A DNA stretch of 40,157 nucleotides, taken from assembly GCA_012744395.1 (NCBI GenBank), contig JAAYCB010000476.1, forward strand, positions 1 to 40,157, in the 5' to 3' direction. Below, in pieces: positions 26,170 through 35,341 of this stretch (within the stretch, counting starts at the first letter, position 1; every line of letters begins with the position of its first letter). This stretch comes from Pirellulaceae bacterium. GTDB taxonomy: Bacteria > Planctomycetota > Planctomycetia > Pirellulales > Thermoguttaceae. Both the position numbers and the translations under genes were made by a program. The notes beneath the pieces were generated by a model. That model did no database searches, had not been told where the DNA came from, and saw nothing but the letters and a program-made list of their open reading frames with translations.

Positions 26170-26307
26170 CGCGAGTTCTCCTGGCGGACGCAAGCGGTTT
26201 TTTGATTCGCCAACATTCTACTGGCTGCCACCACTCCTGGCGAGCGTCCATCGAGCCTGCCGCAAGGGCGCCACGAACGGCGGGCGGAAACGACACCGGA
26301 TCGTGTT

Positions 26308-26685
26308 TCAGTCGGCTGCCAGGAGCTTCAGCAGGTCGGGCACGAAGACGATCATGCCGGCAACGACCGAACCGGCGGCGGCGACAAGAACAGCCGCCGC
26401 GGCCGTGTCGAGGGCGTCGCGAATCTCCGCGTGATGTTCTTCAGTGACCGCCTTGGCCATGTGTTCCAGGGCCGTGTTGAACAACTCGGCCACGAGGACG
26501 ACCGTGATTGCGATCACCAATACGCACCACTTGCCCGGCGTGACGCCCAGCAGCAGGGCCGCCACGAGGGCCGCGAGGGCGGCCAGCAGGTGGACGATGA
26601 AGCTGTTCTGCCGGGCGACACCCACCCAGAGCCCGCGAAACGCGTTGCGAAACTTGGTCAGCCAGGAGCGGTTGGGAGAGGGCAT
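26308..26685 (-). CDS. Diacylglycerol/undecaprenol kinase-family protein, atypical active site
   Basis: 125 residues with three predicted membrane spans, as in DgkA, which phosphorylates diacylglycerol or undecaprenol at the inner membrane. The core is clear: VAELFNTALEHMAKAV gives Glu67, Asn70 and Glu74, matching E. coli Glu69, Asn72 and Glu76; Asp93 matches Asp95. Two expected residues differ. The Lys94 equivalent is Leu92 (ALDTAAAAVL), and the Glu28 equivalent appears to be Gln26 (ARQNSF). It may still act, may have a different lipid substrate, or may be inactive. Start is ATG 26685 without a good ribosome-binding site. It lies between the ATC-hydrolase-like gene (138-base gap) and lptD (168-base repeat-rich gap), all on the minus strand. 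Confidence 0.8.
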   Translation of the reverse strand: MPSPNRSWLTKFRNAFRGLWVGVARQNSFIVHLLAALAALVAALLLGVTPGKWCVLVIAITVVLVAELFNTALEHMAKAVTEEHHAEIRDALDTAAAAVLVAAAGSVVAGMIVFVPDLLKLLAAD

Positions 26686-26691
26686 GGGAGA

Positions 26692-26730
26692 GCGGAAGGC
26701 GGAAGGTGGAAAATGTCGAATGTCGAATGG
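26692..26730. repeat. Purine-rich heptamer triplet followed by ATGTCGA tandem
   Basis: Three 7-base units GCGGAAG, GCGGAAG, GTGGAAA (26692-26712) run straight into two and a half copies of ATGTCGA (26713-26730). The stretch GAATGTCGAA (26718-26727) is the inverse of TTCGACATTC at 18481-18490 in the BatA/BatB gap. Confidence 0.7.
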
Positions 26731-26769
26731 AGGGAGTCTTGTTTTCCAGTGTTCGGTTGCTGGAACTTG

Positions 26770-26794
26770 GTTGTCAAGCCCGAGTCTGGGAACG
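26770..26794. repeat. Degenerate copy of the dispersed palindrome
   Basis: The right half TGGGAACG and the central CAAGC and GAG match the palindrome found at 35283 and 35342, with several mismatches in the left arm. It is likely a decayed copy and no longer forms a full stem. Confidence 0.5.
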
Positions 26795-26801
26795 AGGAAA
26801 C

Positions 26802-26850
26802 GGCTGATGGCTGACGGCTGACGGCTGATGGCTAATCGCTGACGGCTGCC
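26802..26850. repeat. Seven-unit heptamer repeat GGCTGAY
   Basis: Exactly 49 bases in seven 7-base units: GGCTGAT, GGCTGAC, GGCTGAC, GGCTGAT, GGCTAAT, CGCTGAC, GGCTGCC. It ends three bases before the lptD stop codon region, in the spacer between lptD and the dgkA-like gene. It is too short and spacer-free to be a CRISPR. Confidence 0.85.
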
Positions 26851-26853
26851 TTC

Positions 26854-29853
26854 TCACTCCAGTCCATACGCGCCCGCGACCGGGATGCTCGCGCCGCCGA
26901 CGCGTCCCAACCGGCTCTTGGGCAGGAAGCGGGGTTCGATCGCCAGGTGGACTCCCAGGCTGTCGCGGCTGGCGTCGACATTCAGGCCGGCACTGACCAG
27001 GAACGACTCGCCGATGCGGGTGAAGGTGAGGCTCTGGCCGATGTTGTTGTTGTCGGCGATGTCCATCGAGGCGCCGAACGTGGTAACCCATTTTTCGTTC
27101 ATGCGGTAGGTGTGCGAATAGGAGAGGATGGTGCTCTCGATGGGGCCGTTGAGGAAGTGGATGCCGGCGTAGATGCTGCCGCGTTCGGGCCGGTTGAGGA
27201 AACCGCCGAAGCTGACGAGTTTTCCGCCGTCGTCGAAGAAGTCGAAGTAGCCGGAGGAGAGCAGGGTGACACGGTCGCCGACGTGCCAGCGGAGGTCGTA
27301 ATCGACCAGCCCGAGGACATTTCCGAAGTTATCGTTGTCCGCGCGGGGGAAGAGCGTTGCGTGGGTGTCGAAGGTGATCCAATCGACGATCCGCTCCTGG
27401 CCCGGCTTGCCGCGCTTGGTCTGCCAGCGGTGGCGCATGCCGAGGCGGAAGACCGCCAGATCGTCGGCGATTTCGCTGCTCGGGGAGGTGACCCAGCCGC
27501 CGAGTCCGGACCGGAGGGCGTAGGACCGCTCGTCGAACCGGTAGGGTGTCGCGCCGCCGAAGGTGGTGACGGCGAGACGGCGGCGGAAGGCTTCGATCGA
27601 GTCGTCGTCGAGCGGATCGTAGAGCGGGAGCTGCTGGAGGTCCTGGTCCGCTTCGGCGAAGGCCAGTTCGGCGTCGAAAATCACTTTGTGGGCCAGTCCA
27701 TTGAGATTCAGGAGATCGTTGCGGACCGCCGGATCGATGCGCCAGAAGGGGATGCTGGCGCGGACGCCGGCCTGCCCGTAGAGGCGCTGGACATCGTCGC
27801 CATAGATGTTTTGTCCCCAGTGGGCGAACTCGCCGAGGGCGTAGGGGACGATTTTGAAGGGGCCGGCCCGCAGAGGGAGGTCCAGTTCGTGGCGGGTGGC
27901 GAAGCGTTCGCCTTCCAGCGAGAGGGGATCGGCCGGCCCGCTGCTCTCCCAAGGCAGCCAGCGGAACAGGGCGGCGTCGGCCGGGTTCTCCGGCCGGCTG
28001 GCGGCGTCGAAGCGGGCGTAGCCGAGGCTTGTGTGTTCGTACCAGGTGAGCCGGTCGCCGAGCAACTCCTGGCCGAGCCAGAAATGATCCGCCCGCGGCA
28101 GCCAGCCGGTCTGCGTCATGAAGGCGTTGATCCGGGCGTCGGCCGAGACGCTCCAGGAGATGTTGTCGCGCGTCCGTTTCAGCTCGATGCCGGTGGTCTG
28201 GTCCTTCTGCTCGTCCCACTCGCGCTCGAGATACCCTTCGAGGAAGTTGCGGTCGCTGATCCAGCCGGCCTCGGCGGAGAGCTGGAAATCGCCCGGCAAC
28301 CGCTGGCGATGCTGCCAGAAGAGCCGCCAGCGGTAGTCTTTTTCCGGATCGAGATTCCGCCTTCCGAAGCCGAGGTTGTCGTGGCCGCCGTCCTCGATTC
28401 CCCAATAGTCGACCAGGCCGGAGGCGGGGCCGGGAAGCTTGAAGAAATCGTCGCGGGCGTAGCGGAAGGTCGTACCGTGGCCGATGCCGCGCTTGCTCAG
28501 GTAGTCGGCGCTGATGTCCCAGTCGGTCCCCTCGGGCCGGCTCTTCAGGCCGAGGATTTCGTAGGCGTCCCAGTCGGTGAGGACCTGGGTGCCGAAGACG
28601 CTGTCGTTCTTGACCCGCACGCGGCGGACGAAAAAGGAGGGCTCCTCGAGGTTGGTCGCCAGCCGCGGCCACCAGAGGATGGGAACGTCGCCGATGAAAA
28701 GGGCGTTGTTCTCGCTGGTCACGAAGTACTCGTGGTCGACAACCGGCGTGCCGGTCTGTTCGTCGATCCGAGGCTGTCCGGTGGCCGGATCGAGCGCGGC
28801 TCTGGGGGTGTCGTCGAGGGTCGCGGTTTCAACCTGGATGCGATAGCCGGGCCGGCCCATCCGGCTGGCGGTGAGGAACGCGTTTTGGGCGAAGAACCGG
28901 CTGGGCCCGAGCTGCTGGAGGATTTCGGTCCTGAGCCGGAGCACGCCCTCGTAGTCGGGCACCGGCGTGAGCAGCTCGGCCTGGAGAACGACGCCCGTCC
29001 GCCGGGCGACGTCGTAGTACATGCGCTCAGCGCGGATCACGGCCTCGCCCTGGCGGAAGACGACGTTGCCCTCCATGTAAACCTCCAGGGGGACGTTGCC
29101 CGCCTGGAACGACTCGCCGCGCTGGTCGCGCTGGAGGATGTTTTCCGTCCAGATCACCAGCCGATCGGCGGAGATATCGATCGAGTCGACGGTGACCGGT
29201 CCGACGGCCACGTCGCCAAGCCCGTCGACGATCAGGTTGACGCCCGAGTCGATCAGGGCGATGCCCTGGTTGGTGATCGGATCGACGAACCATTCGGCCT
29301 GGACGGGCAGATTGCTGCGTGGAAAGAGGCGGATTCGCCGCGTGCCCTGGGGCGCGGGGCGGACCGCCGGTTCCGACGCGGCACTGTACTGGGCGCGGAC
29401 GACTTCGCCGTTCCCGCCGGGCTGCCGCCGCCGCGCGACGGCCCGGTCGACCAGGGGGGGCTGGACCGCCGGCGGCGCGACGACTTCGCTGACTTGCACG
29501 TCGACGGATCGGGACGTGGCGAAGCGGTGGTACCAGGCGGGGCTCGTCTGCCGGACGCGGCCGCCTTCCGGGCCGGGATCGATGGCCACGTTGCCCTCGA
29601 AATATGCCAGCACGCGGCTGAAACCCGGCTCGGGCGACGCGTTCCGTTCGATCCAGAGCAGGGCCTGGTCCCCCTCGGCCGTGTAGGAGCCTTGCGTGAT
29701 CCGGCAGCCCCGATCGACGAGCCAGACCTCGTAGGCCCCCTCGGTCCAGCGGCTCGCCCGCGATCCGCTGATGCGGATCATCTCGGCCGGATCGGCCTCG
29801 GGCAGGGCGATCTCGGCAAGCGACAGCGCCGGCGCCAACAGGAGAGCCCCCAC
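26854..29853 (-). CDS. lptD: LptD-like outer-membrane LPS-assembly protein
   Basis: At least 999 residues. An N-terminal OstA-like beta-jellyroll region (about 200-350: VDSIDISADRLVIWTE, VYMEGNVVFRQGEAVIRAERMYYD) leads to a long C-terminal beta-barrel with alternating aromatic strands such as RWRLFWQHRQRLPGDFQLSAEAGW and ending in GAYGLE. LptD inserts lipopolysaccharide into the outer leaflet of the outer membrane. The identification rests on architecture, as sequence similarity across phyla is low. GTG 29853 is the last usual start, but it leaves only 13 residues of signal sequence. The frame continues upstream without stop through RSRAVSVSLCAAIV, so the true start is probably further up (see findings). 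A strong promoter lies at 30172-30200. Confidence 0.75.
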   Translation of the reverse strand: MGALLLAPALSLAEIALPEADPAEMIRISGSRASRWTEGAYEVWLVDRGCRITQGSYTAEGDQALLWIERNASPEPGFSRVLAYFEGNVAIDPGPEGGRVRQTSPAWYHRFATSRSVDVQVSEVVAPPAVQPPLVDRAVARRRQPGGNGEVVRAQYSAASEPAVRPAPQGTRRIRLFPRSNLPVQAEWFVDPITNQGIALIDSGVNLIVDGLGDVAVGPVTVDSIDISADRLVIWTENILQRDQRGESFQAGNVPLEVYMEGNVVFRQGEAVIRAERMYYDVARRTGVVLQAELLTPVPDYEGVLRLRTEILQQLGPSRFFAQNAFLTASRMGRPGYRIQVETATLDDTPRAALDPATGQPRIDEQTGTPVVDHEYFVTSENNALFIGDVPILWWPRLATNLEEPSFFVRRVRVKNDSVFGTQVLTDWDAYEILGLKSRPEGTDWDISADYLSKRGIGHGTTFRYARDDFFKLPGPASGLVDYWGIEDGGHDNLGFGRRNLDPEKDYRWRLFWQHRQRLPGDFQLSAEAGWISDRNFLEGYLEREWDEQKDQTTGIELKRTRDNISWSVSADARINAFMTQTGWLPRADHFWLGQELLGDRLTWYEHTSLGYARFDAASRPENPADAALFRWLPWESSGPADPLSLEGERFATRHELDLPLRAGPFKIVPYALGEFAHWGQNIYGDDVQRLYGQAGVRASIPFWRIDPAVRNDLLNLNGLAHKVIFDAELAFAEADQDLQQLPLYDPLDDDSIEAFRRRLAVTTFGGATPYRFDERSYALRSGLGGWVTSPSSEIADDLAVFRLGMRHRWQTKRGKPGQERIVDWITFDTHATLFPRADNDNFGNVLGLVDYDLRWHVGDRVTLLSSGYFDFFDDGGKLVSFGGFLNRPERGSIYAGIHFLNGPIESTILSYSHTYRMNEKWVTTFGASMDIADNNNIGQSLTFTRIGESFLVSAGLNVDASRDSLGVHLAIEPRFLPKSRLGRVGGASIPVAGAYGLE

Positions 29854-30091
29854 GATGGCCGCGCAGAGCGAAACAGAGACAGCGCGCGACCGCTGCGCGC
29901 CGCACGACGGGCGGATCGAGTTGCCCGAATCAGGGAAGTTCAGCGGTGTAACATCCGTGTCTGGCTCCCGCCAGGTGGATCCATGCCGGGGGAGCGAACC
30001 GCAAACAGTCGCGAATTCAACCAGTCAGGCCGGCGATCGGTGGCCGGAAAACGGGGGCTCCACCTCGCCGCCAAGCTCCGACGCTCCACTT

Positions 30092-30117
30092 CGTTGCCGA
30101 GCTCCAGCTTGGGAACG
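30092..30117. repeat. Dispersed palindrome, copy in the lptD leader
   Basis: The right arm AGCTTGGGAACG is intact. The left arm CGTTGCCGAGCT has two changes from the mirror image. It lies 55 bases downstream of the lptD -10 box, inside the predicted transcript. Confidence 0.75.
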
Positions 30118-30171
30118 CTCAGGAGGCGCGGCAAACGGAACACGTTCCGTCTGACGCAGCGGAGCGGCCAG

Positions 30172-30200
30172 ATTATAGGTAGGGCCCGCCGTGGGATCAA
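30172..30200 (-). promoter_or_regulatory. Sigma70-like promoter for lptD
   Basis: On the minus strand TTGATC (30200-30195), a 17-base spacer, then a perfect TATAAT (30177-30172). This is the best promoter match in the window. It would start transcription near 30165 and give lptD a leader of over 200 bases. Confidence 0.6.
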
Positions 30201-30234
30201 GGCAGGTTCAGCGACTGCCAGAACATCACAAGCC

Positions 30235-31536
30235 TCAATCAGACAATGGCTTGCGACGAGAGAGACTCCCCCACAACGATCCAAGTCCGGCAGCCGAGGC
30301 GGCTGCGACCACCGGAATGAGGGGGGCACGCATCCGCATGTTCGTCCAGAAAACCGTATGGACCGCGGTGAAGACGACCACCAGGAGCAGTCCCCAGGAC
30401 CAGCCCGAAACGAGGCGATTCCGCCCGACTTTGCCGCGGGCCAGGGCAACCAGCCCGACCAGGGCCAGCAGCGACTCGGCGGCGTAGAAGACCGCCACGG
30501 CCCATCGCGCCCCACGCCCGCGGGCGGTCTCGGCGGAGTCGATGCGGTGCGGAAGGAGGGCCCAGGTCCTACCCAGCCGGACGAGACAGGCGTAGGCAAA
30601 CATCCGCGGCCGCGACCGAATCGTCTGGCAGGCGTCGGCATAGGCCAACCGGTCGGCGGCCACCTCGTCGCCGGGAGCCAGCGACTGGGCCCGGACGGAC
30701 CAATCGCTGTTGAACTGGTCGGCGTTCCAGGTCTCGCCCGGCGAGCGGCGGCCGAGGTAGTCGTAGAAGCTCGGGTTGTTCGCCAACAGGAGTGTGAAAC
30801 CTCCGTGGTTTGTCGCCGGGGTCGGTTTTCCGAAATGCAGGGCATTCCGCGCGGCCCAGGGCCCGAGGACAACCGCCGCGGCGATCGCCGCGGCGGCCAG
30901 CAACCGGGCGCGCTGCCGCCACCCCTTGCCGAACCAGGGCAGAAGGACGATCACCAGCCCGAGCCAGGGGAGAAACGTCGGTCGGCAGAGGGCGGCCGCC
31001 GCGATCAGGCCGCCGGCCGCCGCGGCGCGGCGGCCGGTGGCCTGCGCGGCGCAGGCGGTCACCGCCAACAGGCTTGCCGCGGCGAGAAGCGTCGCCAGCG
31101 TTTCGGTCATCACGAGCGTCGACTGGGCAAGCAGAATCGGATCGACGGCCACGAGCACCGCGGCGGCCGGGGCCCAGCGGCCGAGCCCCCAGCGCTCGGC
31201 CAGCCGGCAACTGAAAAACACGGTCGCCAGGGCGAGCAGGACGTGGGCGGCGGCGAGACTGAGGCGCGCCTCGGCGTCGACGCTCAGGCAGGCCGCCAGG
31301 AGGAGCGGATAGAGCGGGGGGCGGGTGGCCGTGGGAATGTCTTTTGAACCGAGACAGCCGTGTTCGACGAGATTCCCGGCGACGGCCCGGTAGGCGTCGG
31401 GATCGCCGTCAAACGCTTGGGGGGTGGCGGCGATGATGCCGGCGCGGACCACGAGCGTCAGCACCAGGAGCGCCGCCGGGATGAGCCGGTCGGGTCGGGG
31501 CGGGGCGGGGCGGGTCGACTCGTCCGGATGGGTCAT
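30235..31536 (-). CDS. GT-C-like polytopic membrane glycosyltransferase
   Basis: 433 residues with about ten membrane spans. The start ATG 31536 overlaps the upstream stop in an ATGA of 4 bases (31533-31536), so it is coupled to the DUF4159 protein gene. After the first span comes an acidic loop, AFDGDPDAYRAVAGNLVEHG, followed by RPPLYPLLLA. This is the arrangement of GT-C glycosyltransferases of the PMT/GT39 or ArnT type, which transfer sugar from a polyprenyl-phosphate carrier on the periplasmic side. Further conserved-looking parts are DPILLAQSTLVMTETLA and ALCRPTFLPWL. The substrate is unknown. I infer glycosylation of an envelope protein or lipid, possibly connected with the protein encoded just upstream. 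Confidence 0.78.
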   Translation of the reverse strand: MTHPDESTRPAPPRPDRLIPAALLVLTLVVRAGIIAATPQAFDGDPDAYRAVAGNLVEHGCLGSKDIPTATRPPLYPLLLAACLSVDAEARLSLAAAHVLLALATVFFSCRLAERWGLGRWAPAAAVLVAVDPILLAQSTLVMTETLATLLAAASLLAVTACAAQATGRRAAAAGGLIAAAALCRPTFLPWLGLVIVLLPWFGKGWRQRARLLAAAAIAAAVVLGPWAARNALHFGKPTPATNHGGFTLLLANNPSFYDYLGRRSPGETWNADQFNSDWSVRAQSLAPGDEVAADRLAYADACQTIRSRPRMFAYACLVRLGRTWALLPHRIDSAETARGRGARWAVAVFYAAESLLALVGLVALARGKVGRNRLVSGWSWGLLLVVVFTAVHTVFWTNMRMRAPLIPVVAAASAAGLGSLWGSLSRRKPLSD

Positions 31537-33890
31537 TGCTGGAGGGAATAGAGGAGGACGTTCAGCCCGATCCGCGCGGCGTCTTCGCGGATGTAGCCGC
31601 GGCATTCCAGGGAGTTCTGCTTCTCCAGGGCGCAGCTCAGGTCGAATCGCGAGAAGAGGACGCCATAGCGGTCCGCGAAGCGGATGCCTTCCAGATCGGG
31701 CGGGACCTTGCGGAGGATGTCTTCGAGCCGTTCGCCCCGGCCCCGCTGCTGCGGATCGCGGCGGGTGACCAGCGCGAGGTCGAAACCACCGTAGGCGGGC
31801 GTGAGCAGGGGATGGCTGGCGGGGATCGGTTCCAAGGGCAGGTCGGGAAACATCGTGGCCATTTCGCGGCGGAACGATTCGGCGAAGGGTTCGCTGGCGC
31901 AGATCGCGTTGGCCAGCAGCAGGCCGCCGCGCTGGAGGTAGTTTTTGAGCTGCTCGCGTTCCGCGTCGGTCAAGGAGAACCGGTTCCGCCCGTGCATGAA
32001 GACCAGCGGGTAGTCGAAGATCTCGCGATCCGTGAGGCGGATCGGTTTTTCTCGGGCGCGGGTGCGGAGGTTCAACTGGGCGGCGGCGACTTCCATGAGG
32101 TTGACCAGCGCTCTCGGGGCCGAGTCGCATCCGCCGGGATGGCGGAGATTGGCGATCCGGATCCGCCCGCGGTCGAAGGCGTCGCCGTCGGCGGCCTTCT
32201 GGAGTTGGCTGGGGATTTCGTCCTTGGTTTTCAGCTCCCGGTTGGTTGCGTAGGCGAGGATGTTGATTCCGGTGGAGAGCCCCGCCTGGACCTGGTCGGC
32301 GACTCGCTTGGGGTATTCCGTTTCGCGGCCCGCGCGGGAGAGTTCCCAGAGGCAGGAGAGCGAGGGCTGGAGCTTGCCCGGCTCGGCCGGCGGGCAGTAG
32401 ACGACGCTCGTGCGGCAGCCGAAGTCGATCCCGTAGATCGGCCGCAGGTAGTTCGGATCGACCCGTTCCTCGGCCCTCCAGATGGGATGCTCGGGGGGCA
32501 GCAGGCGGAGGCGGTATTCCTCTTCGGGAAACACGCGGGCGACGAGCTGGCGGAATCCGCGGTCGAACTCCTCGCCGGCGCAGTAGGCCTCGGCGAACAG
32601 GAACCCGCCGCGGTCGAGGTACCCGCGAAGTTTGCGGGCGAGGTCGTCTTGCCCCGGCTCGGCGGCGGGCAGGGGACTCGTGCCGCCGCAGAAATAGAGC
32701 ACGGGGGACTGCATCAGGTCGTCGACGGTCGCCGCTTGCAGGTCGACGACCTGCCAGGTCAGATCGATCCGCCAGCGGGATTCGACATAGCGGGCGAGGT
32801 TGTTCACGTCGGCGCGGTGCTGGTTCCACTGTTCCTCGGGGCCGTGGCGGAGCTTGGTCAGCAGCACCGGCCGGCGGCCCTTGGAGAGGAACAGCAAGGC
32901 CAGGCTGGTGGCGATCAGGGGATTGTCCTCGGCCATGCTCGTGCCGACCCAGAAGTCGGCCATCGCGCCCTGGCTGGCCAACAGCATCGCGGTGCCTTCC
33001 CGGTACCAGTCGTGCCCGCCGATGAAGCGCCGCGCGGTCAGCCGCCCGACGCGTTCGACGCCGTAGAGGTAATACAGGGTCCAGTACTTGCCGCCGTTGG
33101 GGTTGTGGGTGACGGTGAAATTCGCGCCCAGCCACTGCATCGCCCGCTCGATGCGGTTCGAATCGGACTGGTCCTGCTGGCAGCAGTTGATCTGGTCGCC
33201 CTCGACGTGCGCGTCGCCCGCGCGGATGCGTCCGGAGGCGATCACCAGCGAGGCGATCCCGGCACAGGTCATGCTGCCGGTCCCGGCGGTGCTCGTATCG
33301 ACGCGGTACCCGAAGGAGCCGTCGTCGTTCTGGGCCCGCTCCCAGTATTCCTTGGCGAACCGCCAGGTGCGGTCGGAGACTCGGACGCCCGCGCGTTCGG
33401 CCTCGTAGAGGGCGAGCAGGGCGAACTGCGAATTGGAGTTGTCGCCGGAAGGGCTCGCCTTGTTGTACCCCCAGGAACCCTTGAAGGTGCCGTCCTGAAT
33501 CTGCATCTGCTCGAACCAGTTGACGTTGCGGAGAATCAGGTTGCGGAACCGCCCGGGATTGGCCTGGGCAAAGACCATCGTTTGCAGCGAGGTGGCGTAG
33601 TTCTCCTGCGGCTTCTGCTGTTCGAGGTAGTCCAGGGCTTTGTTGAGCGCGGGGTCGCCGGGCGGAACGCCGGAATTCAACAGGGCCAGCGTACACAGGC
33701 CCGTAATCCCGACCGGGTCATTCTGGTAGGGTGTCCACGAGCCGTCGTTCCGCTGCTGCCGCTTGAGGTACCCTACGCCCCCCTCGATGACCTTGCGGAC
33801 CCGCTCGGGCGGAATGTCGTCGCAGAACGCCGGCGCAAAGGTCGCAAGCGTCATTCCCGCGGCAATCAGCAGGCGCGTTATGGAGCGCAC
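31533..33890 (-). CDS. Exported protein with prenyltransferase-like (alpha/alpha) repeats and two DUF4159 domains
   Basis: 785 residues from GTG 33890, chosen because it gives a clean signal peptide (VRSITRLLIAAGMTLATFAPAFC). An ATG at 33983 would add a long basic leader. Residues about 27-330 hold several helical repeats with the QW-like pattern (GVGYLKRQQRNDGSW, NWFEQMQIQDGTFKG, YWERAQNDDGSFGY, NPNGGKYWTLYYLYG), as in squalene-cyclase or prenyltransferase folds. Residues about 380-540 read as DUF4159 (PVLYFCGGTSPL, GYLDRGGFLFAEAYC), and residues about 610-785 as a second (YPLVFMHGRNRFSL, NYLQRGGLLLANAIC). DUF4159 is a GATase-like fold of unknown function. The gene is divergent from the second moxR. 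Function unknown; probably periplasmic. Confidence 0.75.
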   Translation of the reverse strand: MRSITRLLIAAGMTLATFAPAFCDDIPPERVRKVIEGGVGYLKRQQRNDGSWTPYQNDPVGITGLCTLALLNSGVPPGDPALNKALDYLEQQKPQENYATSLQTMVFAQANPGRFRNLILRNVNWFEQMQIQDGTFKGSWGYNKASPSGDNSNSQFALLALYEAERAGVRVSDRTWRFAKEYWERAQNDDGSFGYRVDTSTAGTGSMTCAGIASLVIASGRIRAGDAHVEGDQINCCQQDQSDSNRIERAMQWLGANFTVTHNPNGGKYWTLYYLYGVERVGRLTARRFIGGHDWYREGTAMLLASQGAMADFWVGTSMAEDNPLIATSLALLFLSKGRRPVLLTKLRHGPEEQWNQHRADVNNLARYVESRWRIDLTWQVVDLQAATVDDLMQSPVLYFCGGTSPLPAAEPGQDDLARKLRGYLDRGGFLFAEAYCAGEEFDRGFRQLVARVFPEEEYRLRLLPPEHPIWRAEERVDPNYLRPIYGIDFGCRTSVVYCPPAEPGKLQPSLSCLWELSRAGRETEYPKRVADQVQAGLSTGINILAYATNRELKTKDEIPSQLQKAADGDAFDRGRIRIANLRHPGGCDSAPRALVNLMEVAAAQLNLRTRAREKPIRLTDREIFDYPLVFMHGRNRFSLTDAEREQLKNYLQRGGLLLANAICASEPFAESFRREMATMFPDLPLEPIPASHPLLTPAYGGFDLALVTRRDPQQRGRGERLEDILRKVPPDLEGIRFADRYGVLFSRFDLSCALEKQNSLECRGYIREDAARIGLNVLLYSLQQ

Positions 33891-34208
33891 GGATGTCTGC
33901 CTGGCGGGGGGAGTGTGCCAGCACGCGCGGCGAGAAAACACGGCTCGACCGCCGCGCGGCGGGCTTGGGTTATGCTTCAGCATGGCGGAAAAGTCTGCTA
34001 GGTTGGATTTGTTGCCGCCGTTTAACAGTGCCGGCCGCCTTCGGGCTATACAATAATAGGGCCTGGCCGCCGCGGATGGTATCCGCTGGTGGAGCAGCCA
34101 GACGGGTACGCTTCTGCCGGGGGGAGTCCGCGGACCACGCTGGCAGGATGCCCGGCGGCGGTGGCGAACAGAGCGATCGGTGGATCTAGAGCGAGATAGG
34201 ATCAAGCC
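33891..34208. other. Divergent promoter region between the DUF4159 gene and second moxR
   Basis: A 318-base gap with an AT-rich core, CTATACAATAATAG (34046-34059), in otherwise GC-rich DNA. It could supply -10 boxes to both strands (TACAAT on plus, TATTAT on minus), but no good -35 is at the right spacing on either. No small gene was seen. Confidence 0.4.
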
Positions 34209-35231
<1,023 letters not shown>

Positions 35232-35282
35232 GAGCGCAAAATGGGCTGGGGCGCGTGAAAACCTGCTGGTGAGAACCTGCTG

Positions 35283-35308
35283 CGTTCCCAAGCTGGAGCT
35301 TGGGAACG
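35283..35308. repeat. Dispersed 26-base palindrome, perfect copy A
   Basis: Arms CGTTCCCAAGCT (35283-35294) and AGCTTGGGAACG (35297-35308) pair over 12 bases around GG. With the copy at 35342 it forms a tandem pair 59 bases apart, between moxR and DUF58 of the second cluster. Confidence 0.9.
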
Positions 35309-35341
35309 AGGTGGGGGTGGAGAACTGGCCCCTTCTCGCTG

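Larger units (their letters stand above)
29854..30234. other. Leader and promoter region of lptD
   Basis: A 381-base gap. It holds the lptD promoter (30172-30200, minus), a dispersed palindrome (30092-30117), a partial related sequence at about 30064-30090, and probably the real 5' end of lptD. A short minus-strand reading frame, ATG 29984 to TGA 29940, has no ribosome-binding site. Confidence 0.5.

Noticed and set aside
26802..26850. Possible CRISPR array
   Set aside because: The units are 7 bases with no spacers and no cas genes are nearby; it is a simple tandem repeat.
29940..29984. Short upstream reading frame in the lptD leader
   Set aside because: Fourteen codons with no ribosome-binding site; it could be chance.
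26947..31347. 1466-residue plus-strand open frame opposite lptD and the GT-C gene
   Set aside because: Acidic shadow frame crossing a spacer and two minus-strand genes, with no recognisable fold.
33891..33983. ATG 33983 as start of the DUF4159 protein
   Set aside because: It adds about 30 basic residues before the signal peptide and has no ribosome-binding site; GTG 33890 fits better, though not proven.
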